This document shows positions 1-6,613 of a stretch of 14,580 bases of DNA, piece after piece (the first letter of the stretch is position 1; every line of letters begins with the position of its first letter). The stretch comes from an uncultured Clostridia bacterium. Lineage in GTDB: Bacteria > Bacillota > Clostridia > Oscillospirales > CAG-272. The notes below the pieces were generated by a model, which worked only from the letters and a program-made list of their open reading frames with translations, was not told the origin of the DNA and made no database searches. The stretch covers positions 1-14,580 of the forward strand of contig CALCTA010000047.1 in assembly GCA_937893945.1 (NCBI GenBank), written 5' to 3'. Both the position numbers and the translations under genes were made by a program.

Positions 1-53
1 CCTATGACCCTCTGCTTGTAAGGCAGATGCTCTCCCAGCTGAGCTATGCTCCC
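1..53 (-). tRNA. tRNA-Val (anticodon UAC), 3' part outside window
   Basis: On the minus strand the gene begins GGGAGCA at 53, followed by TAGCTCAGCTGGGAGAGC, a standard D-arm. The anticodon stem TCTGC/GCAGA encloses the seven-base loop CTTACAA, which places UAC at the anticodon position (forward GTA at 18-20) and so decodes GUA valine codons. The variable region and the first bases of the T-arm (ATAGG) are at the window edge; the T-loop and acceptor 3' strand lie outside. It is transcribed away from hslO and has its own promoter at 85-113. More tRNAs may follow beyond the edge. Confidence 0.95.
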
Positions 54-80
54 ATCTGTCGCCGAAATTTCCGGCGACTT
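54..80 (-). other. hairpin in the predicted 5' leader of the tRNA transcript
   Basis: A GC-rich 7-bp stem, GTCGCCG at 58-64 pairing with CGGCGAC at 72-78, has a seven-base AT-rich loop. The predicted transcription start from the promoter at 85-113 falls near 78-79, so the hairpin would make up almost the whole leader, leaving only four bases before the mature tRNA 5' end at 53. No T-tract follows on the minus strand, so it does not look like a terminator for hslO. A role in RNase P processing or leader stability is inference. Confidence 0.55.
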
Positions 81-84
81 GCAT

Positions 85-113
85 ATTATATCATATCATT
101 TTTGTTTTGTCAA
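85..113 (-). promoter_or_regulatory. sigma-A promoter of the tRNA-Val gene
   Basis: On the minus strand a perfect TTGACA (108-113) is separated by exactly 17 bases from a perfect TATAAT (85-90). This is full consensus for the vegetative sigma factor, as expected for a stable RNA gene. It sits about 30 bases before the tRNA 5' end. Confidence 0.9.
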
Positions 114-145
114 GCATTTTTTGAAAATTTTTCTCTTATTTTTCT

Positions 146-1054
146 TTATTTTTTCGCTTTTTTCATCATTTTTGCGATATCTGCCTCAGTGAATATTTCG
201 CTTCTTCCACAGAAACGGCAATTTACCTCAAGCTCCCTCGCCTTGCCCTCTGCCTCCTGCTCGTCAAGCATCTTGAAAAGGTCGTTTTCTCCAAGAGTTA
301 TCAGAGCTCTTTCCACTCTCTCACGGGTGCAATCGCACTTATATTCAACTATCAGCTCGTCAAAAGCGTCAAATTCAATACCCTCAAGAGCGATACCCGC
401 TATATCCATATTTGAAAGTCCGCGCTCAAAGAGGCGAGATACGTTCGAAAGCTTATTTACGTTTGCCTCGATAGCGTTGACGGTATCGGGATTTGCGAAA
501 GGCAGAAGCTGAATTATAACGCCACCTGCCGCGCGACAGCTACAGTCTGTCTCTACGAGCACTCCAAGAGCGCAGACTGTGGGTACTTGCTCACTTGTCG
601 CGTAGTATGCCGCAATATCTTCAGCAATCTCTCCGCTAACGAGCGGAATAGAGCCTGTGTATGGCTCTCCGTCTCCGTTGTCCCTGATTATCGTGAGAAG
701 TCCGTTACCGACCGCGCCGCCAACGTCAAGCTTTCCGTTCGATTTTAGGGGAAGCTCCACGTCCGCGTTCTGTATATAACCCTTTACGTTTCCGTAGTAA
801 TCGGCAACCGCTATAACTCGTCCCGCAGGGCCGTCTCCGCCAAGCGTCATAGTCATCGAGTCATTCTTCTCTCCCATCATACTGCCCATCATAGATGCCG
901 CGGTCAACAGTCTTCCGAGCGTTGCGGTAGCGGTGGGGCTTGTGCGATGGCACTCGATAGCCTTATTTACTATACCTGTTGAATTTATCACGAGAACTCT
1001 CGCGCTTCCGTCGGCGGTCATACCGCGAAGGATAGTTGATTCCTGAATTTTCAT
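146..1054 (-). CDS. hslO: Hsp33 redox-regulated chaperonin
   Basis: Holding chaperone activated by oxidative unfolding; cytoplasmic. The 302-residue protein matches Hsp33 in length and layout. The N-terminal chaperone domain runs through about residue 230 (landmarks ECHRTSPTATATLGRLL near 34-50, GNVKGYI near 88-94, YTGSIPLVSGEIAEDIAAYY near 132-151). The C-terminal redox switch has the four zinc cysteines as CxC (C240, C242) and CxxC (C279, C282). The gap between the pairs is 36 residues, a little longer than in Bacillus subtilis Hsp33 as I remember it. The ATG has an AAAAGGA ribosome binding site about eight bases upstream. It is the third gene after murC and the methyltransferase, 25 bases downstream of the latter. 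I see no hairpin terminator between it and the tRNA promoter, so some read-through is possible. Confidence 0.96.
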   Translation of the reverse strand: MKIQESTILRGMTADGSARVLVINSTGIVNKAIECHRTSPTATATLGRLLTAASMMGSMMGEKNDSMTMTLGGDGPAGRVIAVADYYGNVKGYIQNADVELPLKSNGKLDVGGAVGNGLLTIIRDNGDGEPYTGSIPLVSGEIAEDIAAYYATSEQVPTVCALGVLVETDCSCRAAGGVIIQLLPFANPDTVNAIEANVNKLSNVSRLFERGLSNMDIAGIALEGIEFDAFDELIVEYKCDCTRERVERALITLGENDLFKMLDEQEAEGKARELEVNCRFCGRSEIFTEADIAKMMKKAKK

Positions 1055-1079
1055 TTTCTTTTCCTTTTATATCTAAACT

Positions 1080-1844
1080 TTATTTTTTTGCTCTTGCAAC
1101 GAAGTACCAGCGCTCATCCTCGGGGGTAAGCGCACCCAAATCAAAGCCCGAATAGATGCCGAGAAGCTCAAAGCCCGTACAGAGTAGCGTGTTTTCTATC
1201 TCTTCCCTTGTGTAACAGCGCTCCCTCTGATGCTCGTCGTCGCGGTAGTACGCCCCCTTCTCGCCCTCCTCAAAGACCGAGAGATAAAAGTCGCACACCC
1301 GGCTCTCCTTGTCGTAGAAGTTCTGCCAGCCGCAGTAGATAGCGCCGCCGTCGTCATTCTCGTCCTCAAGAACGTAGGCGTTGTCGGCATATATGTTTTC
1401 AAACTTATAGGGAGTGTTCACATCAAAGATAAACAGTCCGTCGGGGTCGGAATAATTGTGAACGAGCGCAAATGTCTTCGAGAGCTCCTCATTCTTCAGA
1501 AGATAATTGAGGCTGTCAAGACAGCAGACCGTAGCTCCCACAGTTCCGTAAAGCTCAAGCTCTCTCATATCCTGCATAAGATAGAGTATTCCCTCGCCTC
1601 CGCTCGCATACGCCTCGCCAAGCATATCCGCGCTTCCGTCAACGCCTATCATATCGTATCCGCGAGACGCAAGCTCGCGCGTCATTCTTCCCGTTCCGCA
1701 CGCGAGATCAAGTATTATCTCAGGTCTCTCTTTAAGAAAGCGCGAAAAGCATTCCTCAAAGAAATCCGCCCATTTTTTATAGTCAATATCCTTATTGAGC
1801 TTGTCGTAGACCCGCGCTATCGCGGAATATCCGTCGTAACTCAT
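1080..1844 (-). CDS. class I SAM-dependent methyltransferase
   Basis: A 254-residue soluble protein with a Rossmann-type methyltransferase fold. SAM-binding motif I reads ILDLACGTGR at residues 44-53, the acidic end of strand 2 is MIGVDGS at 65-71, a motif-II-like acidic segment QDMREL is at 91-96, and the motif-IV-like CLDSLNYLL is at 108-116. The first 40 residues (YSAIARVYDKLNKDIDY) are typical of small YqeM-type methyltransferases that are widespread in Clostridia. The substrate cannot be read from the sequence. A strong AAGGAGAT site lies just upstream of the ATG. It starts ten bases after murC ends and precedes hslO by 25 bases, so the three are probably one transcript. Confidence 0.9.
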   Translation of the reverse strand: MSYDGYSAIARVYDKLNKDIDYKKWADFFEECFSRFLKERPEIILDLACGTGRMTRELASRGYDMIGVDGSADMLGEAYASGGEGILYLMQDMRELELYGTVGATVCCLDSLNYLLKNEELSKTFALVHNYSDPDGLFIFDVNTPYKFENIYADNAYVLEDENDDGGAIYCGWQNFYDKESRVCDFYLSVFEEGEKGAYYRDDEHQRERCYTREEIENTLLCTGFELLGIYSGFDLGALTPEDERWYFVARAKK

Positions 1845-1854
1845 TTTTATCTCC

Positions 1855-3261
1855 TTATTTTTTAAGCTCCAGATGCTCGAACACTTTCCAGACGTCGCCC
1901 GCGCCCATAATTATCGCAACGTCGCCCTCACGAAGCTCATTCTTAAGCATCTGCGCAGGCTCACAAAAGCCGTGGGATGCGCTCGCGCCCTTTATCTTGC
2001 TTGCGAAAAGCTCGGGGGTTATTCCGAGCGTATCTGTCTCTCGAGCCGCGTAGATATCGCATATTATCGTCCTATCCGCCACAGAGAGCGCCTCGGCGAA
2101 CTCGTCAAGCAGTGCCGCTGTTCTTGAGTATGTATGCGACTGAAATACGCAGAAAAGCCTGCCGCCCTTCCCTACCGTTTGCTTAGCGCCCTCAAGCGTC
2201 GCTCTTATCTCTGTCGGGTGATGAGCGTAATCGTCGTAAACTCTCGCGCCGTTCTGCTCGCCCTTATATTCCATACGTCTTGCCGCGCCGCAAAAGGCTT
2301 CAAGACCGTCCTTTATCTCCTCACCGCCAAGTCCGCATTCAAGTGCAACTGCGGCGGTCGCAAGAGCGTTATAGATATTGTGATAGCCGCTGACAGTAAG
2401 TCGCACTCTGCACAGCTTCTCGCCGTACGCCACTATATCGAAGGCGTATCTGCCGCCTTCACACGAGATATTCTCTGCTCTTATATCCGCATTCTGCGAG
2501 TCGATGCCGAAATATACGACCTTGGGCGATATCCCCTCAAGCGCTTCAATGACGTTTTCGTCGTCTCCGTTGGCTATCACTCTGCCGCCCTCTCCGGAAA
2601 TCGAGGCAAACGAGCGGTAGGAGTGCTTTATCTGCTCCATGCTCTTAAAATAATCCACGTGGTCCATCTCAATATTCAGCACCACCGCGATATTAGGGTT
2701 AAAATCAAGGAAGGAGTCCATATATTCACAGGCTTCAAAAAGGAAATTCTCCCTTGAGCCAATCCGATAAGCGCCGTCCATCTCAGAAAGCACCGCGCCC
2801 GACATGACCGTGGGGTCAGCGCCCGCGCGCATAAGCGTAAGCGCGCACATAGACGTACAGGTGCTTTTTCCGTGCATACCCGAAATTCCTATTCTGCGAC
2901 GGTATGCGCTCATAAGATATCCCATATAATCAGCTCTTGAAATGCAAGGCTTCCCCTCTCTGAGAGCCGCCACGTACTCGGGATTATCCTCGGATATGGC
3001 TACCGTGTAAACAAGAGCGTCATAGCCCTCAAGATTTGCCCCGTCGTGTGAGTAAAACACCTCAGCCCCCACATCCGCGAGCCTTTCGGTGAGTGCCGAG
3101 CGCACTCTGTCAGAGCCGCCTACACGCTTGCCAAGAAGAAGCGTGGCGTGAGCAAGAGAGGACATATTTATGCCGCCTATGCCGATAAAGAAAACGCTTT
3201 TGCAATCGCGAAGCATCTCATCTATTCTGCTCGCGCCGAAATGTGTGTTGGCAACAGACAT
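1855..3261 (-). CDS. murC: UDP-N-acetylmuramate--L-alanine ligase
   Basis: ATP-dependent addition of L-alanine to UDP-MurNAc, the first amino-acid step of peptidoglycan peptide synthesis; cytoplasmic. The 468-residue protein has the Mur ligase domains in order: a nucleotide-sugar Rossmann motif FIGIGGINMS (25-34), the ATP-binding P-loop GMHGKST (128-134), the EACEYMDSF segment (177-185), NIEMDHVDYF (196-205), and the C-terminal DDYAHHPTE (343-351) that distinguishes MurC. The P-loop differs slightly from the common GTHGKTT. I place the start at the ATG at 3261 because GAGGGGA lies seven bases upstream; a TTG six codons earlier (3279) is in frame but lies before that site. Probable first gene of murC-methyltransferase-hslO, divergent from spoVG. 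Confidence 0.96.
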   Translation of the reverse strand: MSVANTHFGASRIDEMLRDCKSVFFIGIGGINMSSLAHATLLLGKRVGGSDRVRSALTERLADVGAEVFYSHDGANLEGYDALVYTVAISEDNPEYVAALREGKPCISRADYMGYLMSAYRRRIGISGMHGKSTCTSMCALTLMRAGADPTVMSGAVLSEMDGAYRIGSRENFLFEACEYMDSFLDFNPNIAVVLNIEMDHVDYFKSMEQIKHSYRSFASISGEGGRVIANGDDENVIEALEGISPKVVYFGIDSQNADIRAENISCEGGRYAFDIVAYGEKLCRVRLTVSGYHNIYNALATAAVALECGLGGEEIKDGLEAFCGAARRMEYKGEQNGARVYDDYAHHPTEIRATLEGAKQTVGKGGRLFCVFQSHTYSRTAALLDEFAEALSVADRTIICDIYAARETDTLGITPELFASKIKGASASHGFCEPAQMLKNELREGDVAIIMGAGDVWKVFEHLELKK

Positions 3262-3344
3262 ACAGATCCCCTCTTTCAAAAAAATTTTCTTGCTTGTTCA
3301 CACAAAAAACTTAATTTCATTGTATAACTATCAAAAAACTTATG

Positions 3345-3350
3345 TATAAT
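3345..3350 (+). promoter_or_regulatory. possible -10 element of spoVG
   Basis: A TATAAT hexamer lies 84 bases upstream of the spoVG start in AT-rich DNA. The only -35 candidate is the poor TTGTAT at 3320-3325 with a long 19-base spacer. I do not see the AGGA...GAAT pattern of the sigma-H promoter known for spoVG in Bacillus. Weak call. Confidence 0.3.
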
Positions 3351-3433
3351 AAAAGTAAATAAAGAATAAATTTCTACTTTTACAATTTTATGAAGCTTTA
3401 TGGAAAATTATAATAACTCCGGAGGTTATAAAA

Positions 3434-3736
3434 ATGCAGATAACAGATATCAAGATCAGAAAGCTTTTTGACGAAGGTCCTATGAAGGCTATCGTCTCGG
3501 TTACCTTTGACGGTCAGCTTGCCGTACATGATGTCAAGGTCATCAACGCCCGCGACAAATTCTTTATCGTTATGCCCAGCAGAAAGAACCCTGATGAGAC
3601 ATACCGCGATATCGTTCATCCTATCAACGCAAGCTTCAGAGAGATGCTTGAGCGTGAGGTAATTGCCGCATACAACGAGGAGCTCAAGGCAGCCGCGGCA
3701 GCGAAGATCGAAGAAGCTGAAGAAATTACCGTTTAA
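3434..3736 (+). CDS. spoVG: SpoVG family nucleic-acid-binding regulator
   Basis: SpoVG is a small DNA- and RNA-binding regulator; in Bacillus it affects asymmetric septation and spore cortex formation, and it is also found in non-sporulating Firmicutes. The 100-residue protein aligns by eye across the family's usual length: MQITDIKIRKL at the start, AIVSVTFDGQLAVHDVKVI at about 19-37, and the hallmark FIVMPSRKNPDETYRDIVHPIN at about 44-65, followed by a helical, Ala/Glu-rich tail. A strong CGGAGG site lies about nine bases before the ATG. It is monocistronic, divergent from murC, with its own terminator at 3749-3787. The 172-base region shared with murC is AT-rich and carries no other recognisable gene. 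Confidence 0.97.
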   Translation: MQITDIKIRKLFDEGPMKAIVSVTFDGQLAVHDVKVINARDKFFIVMPSRKNPDETYRDIVHPINASFREMLEREVIAAYNEELKAAAAAKIEEAEEITV

Positions 3737-3748
3737 TATTTCTTTACT

Positions 3749-3787
3749 ACAAGCCTGTTGCTGATGCAACAGGCTTGTTTTTTGTTT
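3749..3787 (+). terminator. rho-independent terminator of spoVG
   Basis: A perfect 13-bp stem (3749-3761 pairing with 3766-3778) with a four-base TGAT loop is followed directly by a T-rich run. It starts 12 bases after the spoVG stop codon. On the opposite strand the stem is not followed by a T-run, so it is not an obvious terminator for the converging metallophosphoesterase gene. Confidence 0.93.
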
Positions 3788-3797
3788 TATTGATATT

Positions 3798-4313
3798 TTA
3801 TATCCTTCCGTGCGACATCAGGATCCCGTTCTTCCGTATCTCGATAAGTCCGAAATAGCCGTAGCCGTAGCCGGAGGCGCCAAGGCTTCCGGGGTTAAAT
3901 ATCCTCAGCGGCTTGTCAAGAGAATACTCCTCGCCCTCGGGAATATATTTCTCAAGGCACTCGTGCGTGTGCCCGAATAACAGTATATCAGCCTCGCGCT
4001 CTCTTGCGGCGTATATCGCGTTCGTAAGTCCGTATTTTACCCCTCGGGTATGCCCGTGCATAAGCAGAAATCGGTATCCGTCAAGGTTTATCACGCTCTC
4101 CTCGGGCGCGCTCTCGCGCAGCCGCATCGAAAAGCTGTCGCAATTTCCCTTTACCGCAAATACACTAAAGCCGCGCGAGTAGGCGTCGGCACGCTCAAGA
4201 TCGGCAAGACCGTCGCCAAGGAATATCAGCGCGTCTATGCCGCGTTGCCTGTCAAGAAGCTCAGAGAGCCTCTCATATCTTCCGTGGCTGTCCGAAACTA
4301 TCAATAGTCTCAT
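3798..4313 (-). CDS. YfcE/MJ0936-type metallophosphoesterase
   Basis: A 171-residue calcineurin-like phosphoesterase, probably a dinuclear-metal phosphodiesterase; the physiological substrate is unknown for most members. All metal-ligand motifs are visible in order: SDSHG (D8, H10), FLGDG (D34), GNCD (N57 to D59), MHGH (H86, H88) and FGHTH (114-118). There is no signal peptide. Its ATG overlaps the stop of the upstream lipid-kinase-like gene by four bases (ATGA), so the two are translationally coupled and likely work in one pathway or share dosage control. Confidence 0.93.
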   Translation of the reverse strand: MRLLIVSDSHGRYERLSELLDRQRGIDALIFLGDGLADLERADAYSRGFSVFAVKGNCDSFSMRLRESAPEESVINLDGYRFLLMHGHTRGVKYGLTNAIYAAREREADILLFGHTHECLEKYIPEGEEYSLDKPLRIFNPGSLGASGYGYGYFGLIEIRKNGILMSHGRI

Positions 4314-5332
4314 GCCTTTACCTTTTGAGCACCTACCACCGTAGTTATCTTTTCCTCTATCTTCTCCACGCCCTCGTCAAGCTTTTCCTTGATCGCTCTG
4401 ACCTTAGGCAAAACTCCGTCGGGAAGTCTGAATCTGATAGCCTTCTCCTCGACTGAGAGATGGAGCTCATTGGTATATACCAGCTCACCGTCAACGCTGA
4501 CGGGAGTCTCCTCGCTGAACACGAGGTGCGCCTTGCGGCACTTGAAGTGGCTGATTATATTATCAAACTTTCCTGACAAATGAGTTCCGTTCTTGTACTT
4601 TCCCACAAGCGAGAGGAACTTGAGTCGGCTGACGTTCTTTACTGCAATGCAGTCTATATTTCCGTCTGTCAGAGACGCTTTAGGATTAGAATTAAATCCA
4701 CCGCCGCAGAAGGCTCCGTTGGCAAGGGTGGTAAGCAGAAGATCGCGCTTTTCAGGCTCTTTACCGTCGCGCGAGAAGTCGACCTTAAGTCCGGGCTTGC
4801 GAACGAGCGTGATAACGAGACCCGCTATGTATGCAAGCTTTCTCGGCAACCACTTTTTCTTGCCGATGCGCTCCTTTTTACATACGACGTGGCTATCAAA
4901 GCCTACATTTACCATATTTACTGAATAAAGGTCGTTGCACTTGATAAGGTCTATATCGTACGCGCTTCCGTTTATCTGAGCGTCAATATTGAAAAAGCGC
5001 TCCTTGTCGGTAAAGTTGCTTACGAAATCGTTACCCGTTCCCATAGGAACTACGCCGACAGACACCATTTCTCTCTGCTCTGGCGAAAGCTCCATTACGA
5101 GAAGTATGGTCTGGCAGAGAGTTCCGTCTCCGCCGCAGGCTATAAAGCTTATCTCCCCGTCGGCTGCCGCCGCATTGTCGCGAATGAAGTCTCGCGTTTC
5201 ATCTATATTCCGAGATACGAGCACACTGTAGTCAACGCCTGCTCTCTCGCAAGCCGCAGAGATGTCCAAAAGCACTCCCTCAACCAATTTTCCTTTTCCT
5301 GCCAAGGGATTGACTATAAAACAGTATTTCAT
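4310..5332 (-). CDS. diacylglycerol/lipid kinase family protein (YegS/DgkB-like)
   Basis: A 340-residue member of the DAGK catalytic family, which phosphorylates diacylglycerol or a related lipid at the inner face of the membrane. Visible motifs are the N-terminal FIVNPLAGKGK (5-15), the nucleotide-binding CGGDGT (66-71), the VPMGTGNDF loop (95-103), and the later GGGFNSNPKASLTDGNID segment typical of the C-terminal beta domain. The last 30 residues are Lys/Glu-rich, a possible membrane-surface contact. There is an AAAGG site about ten bases upstream of the ATG and a promoter at 5402-5430. It overlaps the downstream phosphoesterase gene by four bases. The exact lipid substrate cannot be told from sequence. 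Confidence 0.92.
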   Translation of the reverse strand: MKYCFIVNPLAGKGKLVEGVLLDISAACERAGVDYSVLVSRNIDETRDFIRDNAAAADGEISFIACGGDGTLCQTILLVMELSPEQREMVSVGVVPMGTGNDFVSNFTDKERFFNIDAQINGSAYDIDLIKCNDLYSVNMVNVGFDSHVVCKKERIGKKKWLPRKLAYIAGLVITLVRKPGLKVDFSRDGKEPEKRDLLLTTLANGAFCGGGFNSNPKASLTDGNIDCIAVKNVSRLKFLSLVGKYKNGTHLSGKFDNIISHFKCRKAHLVFSEETPVSVDGELVYTNELHLSVEEKAIRFRLPDGVLPKVRAIKEKLDEGVEKIEEKITTVVGAQKVKA

Positions 5333-5401
5333 ATTCTTTACCTTTCTTTCGTTAGTTTTTGGAATACCGAAAACGCGTGATGCATATAATCATACACAGT
5401 A

Positions 5402-5430
5402 ATTATAACACATAAATTCGTTTTTGTCCA
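5402..5430 (-). promoter_or_regulatory. sigma-A promoter of the lipid-kinase/phosphoesterase pair
   Basis: On the minus strand TGGACA (5425-5430, five of six consensus bases) is followed by a 17-base spacer and a perfect TATAAT (5402-5407). The predicted leader to the ATG at 5332 is about 65 bases. The rest of the 5333-5553 gap is AT-rich; I do not see a convincing promoter for the plus-strand genes that begin at 5554. Confidence 0.75.
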
Positions 5431-5553
5431 CAAAAAGATTTTAATAATCTCAAATACCTAAAAAAACATTATTTTTCTCGCACTCTCAGCGCCTTTTTGC
5501 ATATACTTTCTATTAGCAAGGCTAAAAGTTATCAACTAACGGAGGTATCTATC

Positions 5554-5781
5554 ATGCAAATAAACCGTGAAAATCTTGAAAAGCTTCTCTCCCTCAACGA
5601 CTTCCAACTAAAAATGATCATCAACAGGATAGCCACCGAGGGAGGCATAGATCCCGCAGAATTTAACATAGACCCCTCAAGCATAGAAAGCATACGCCGA
5701 GTGCTTGGAAGTGCCACCGACGAGGATCTTGCGCGTATAGCCGATCAGTTTGCAAGCGGCAAATTAGGCAAAAAGAGGTAA
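5554..5781 (+). CDS. 75-aa protein of unknown function, first gene of a three-gene cassette
   Basis: I do not recognise a named family, although similar short proteins seem familiar from Clostridia. The ATG at 5554 is chosen because ACGGAGG ends about eight bases upstream; an in-frame ATG at 5497 lacks a ribosome binding site and would add 19 unlikely residues. The protein has no membrane segment, signal or cysteine and looks all-helical. Two segments offset by 40 residues resemble each other, SLNDFQLKMIINRIA (13-27) and SATDEDLARIADQFA (53-67), suggesting an internally duplicated helical hairpin. The C-terminus is basic (KLGKKR). The ribosome binding site of the next gene lies inside its last codons, so the two are coupled. 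Confidence 0.85.
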   Translation: MQINRENLEKLLSLNDFQLKMIINRIATEGGIDPAEFNIDPSSIESIRRVLGSATDEDLARIADQFASGKLGKKR

Positions 5782-5787
5782 GCGCCT

Positions 5788-6174
5788 ATGGATGAGCAGA
5801 ACACCGCAACGCAGAGCGGCAGCTCTGACGGATTTTCGTCCATACTTAACGGAATACTGTCCAATCCCGAAATGATGGCTATGATATCCTCTATGGCGGG
5901 CAAGCTCAAGGGCGAGAGCGCCCCCACAGAGAGCGAGGCGGCAACAGTCGGCGAGGCATCACAACCCACAAGCGCTCCCGAGCGCCTGCCCGAGACAATA
6001 AGCGCACTCGCGCCGCTTCTATCGGGAGAGGGTATCAAGCACTCAAAGCGCGACAACGACCGCGCCTGTCTCCTTCGCGCGCTCAAGCCCTATCTAAGCG
6101 CAGGGCGGAGCGAGGCGATAGACTACATTATCAAATTTTCAAGTATTGCCGATCTGCTCAAGAATCTTTCTTAG
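5788..6174 (+). CDS. 128-aa protein of unknown function, second gene of the cassette
   Basis: No family recognised. It starts six bases after the previous stop, using AGAGGT inside the end of that gene. Three parts are visible: a short N-terminal helical block (FSSILNGILSNPEMMAMISSMAGKL, about 16-40) rich in Met and Ile; a low-complexity Glu/Ala/Pro/Ser linker (41-70); and a C-terminal helical block with RACLLRALKPYLSAGR at 92-107 and IDYIIKFSSIADLLKNL at 111-127. No signal peptide or long membrane segment is seen. The two ordered blocks joined by a flexible linker suggest a protein-interaction role; that is inference. High GC and codon use resemble the flanking genes of the cassette. Confidence 0.83.
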   Translation: MDEQNTATQSGSSDGFSSILNGILSNPEMMAMISSMAGKLKGESAPTESEAATVGEASQPTSAPERLPETISALAPLLSGEGIKHSKRDNDRACLLRALKPYLSAGRSEAIDYIIKFSSIADLLKNLS

Positions 6175-6203
6175 GGCGGCGAGATCTATGGAGGTGGCTC
6201 TGA

Positions 6204-6560
6204 ATGTACGCAAGACCGTCGGGATACAGATACCCGAATCAACCCCTGAGAGTACCCGATAACTACGGTGGCAACGCCTTCAGGGAGAGCAAGGAGAGCG
6301 ACGAGGCGGAAAAGCAGGAGATAGAAGCCTCTGCAGAGGTAATATCTCGCGAGGAAGCGTCTAAAGGCGAGCAAGCGGAGGAGGCGTCTCTGCTCTCAAA
6401 GCGCGGATTTGGTCTGCGGCTCGGCTCGCTTTTCGGCAAGGGCGGCAGTATCGGAACAGAGGAGCTTCTCATCCTCGCCCTGATCCTGCTCCTCGCCGAC
6501 GGCAGCGACGGCTTTGACGACCTTATCCTCTTCCTCGTTCTACTCTTTTTCATAAAATGA
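6204..6560 (+). CDS. 118-aa protein with charged N-terminus and two short C-terminal hydrophobic segments
   Basis: No family recognised. A strong GGAGGTGG site lies before the ATG. Residues 1-25 are Tyr/Pro/Arg-rich (MYARPSGYRYPNQP), 26-65 are strongly acidic and Glu/Ala/Ser-rich, 66-82 are basic and glycine-rich, and 87-98 and 107-117 are Leu/Ile/Phe-rich stretches (LLILALILLLADG, DDLILFLVLLFFIK) separated by an acidic SDGFDD turn. The hydrophobic stretches are short for classical transmembrane helices, so a membrane-associated helical hairpin is more likely than two full spans. The protein ends one residue after the second stretch. The gap to the previous gene is 29 bases and a strong terminator follows, so it closes the cassette. 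A membrane or spore-envelope role is a guess. Confidence 0.82.
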   Translation: MYARPSGYRYPNQPLRVPDNYGGNAFRESKESDEAEKQEIEASAEVISREEASKGEQAEEASLLSKRGFGLRLGSLFGKGGSIGTEELLILALILLLADGSDGFDDLILFLVLLFFIK

Positions 6561-6561
6561 T

Positions 6562-6598
6562 AAAACCCCGACAGATCTTGAGGTCTGTCGGGGTTTTG
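6562..6598. terminator. strong terminator after the three-gene cassette, probably bidirectional
   Basis: A 16-bp stem (6562-6577 pairing with 6582-6597, with one G-T wobble) encloses the tetraloop TTGA. The stem is AAAACCCC/GGGGTTTT at its base, so a T-run ends it on both strands: TTTTG on the plus strand, and TTTTATCATTTT on the minus strand for the converging nucleotidyltransferase gene that ends at 6614. Confidence 0.9.
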
Positions 6599-6613
6599 TT
6601 CTCTTTGATAAAT

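Noticed and set aside
27..512. Plus-strand open frame of 161 codons
   Set aside because: It starts inside the tRNA gene and is antisense to hslO.
3293..3306. TTGTGTGAACAA-like palindrome between murC and spoVG as a Rex operator
   Set aside because: The half-sites are only four bases apart, whereas Rex operators have about ten between TTGT and ACAA.
3398..3769. Minus-strand open frame of 123 codons
   Set aside because: It is fully antisense to spoVG and begins inside its terminator.
5424..5432. TTGTCCACA, one mismatch from a DnaA box
   Set aside because: A single site that overlaps the -35 element of the lipid-kinase promoter; no cluster of boxes or AT-rich unwinding region that would suggest an origin.
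5500..5507. CATATACT upstream of the three-gene cassette as a sigma-E/sigma-K type -10
   Set aside because: No matching -35 element at the required spacing, and such an eight-base match is expected by chance in AT-rich DNA.
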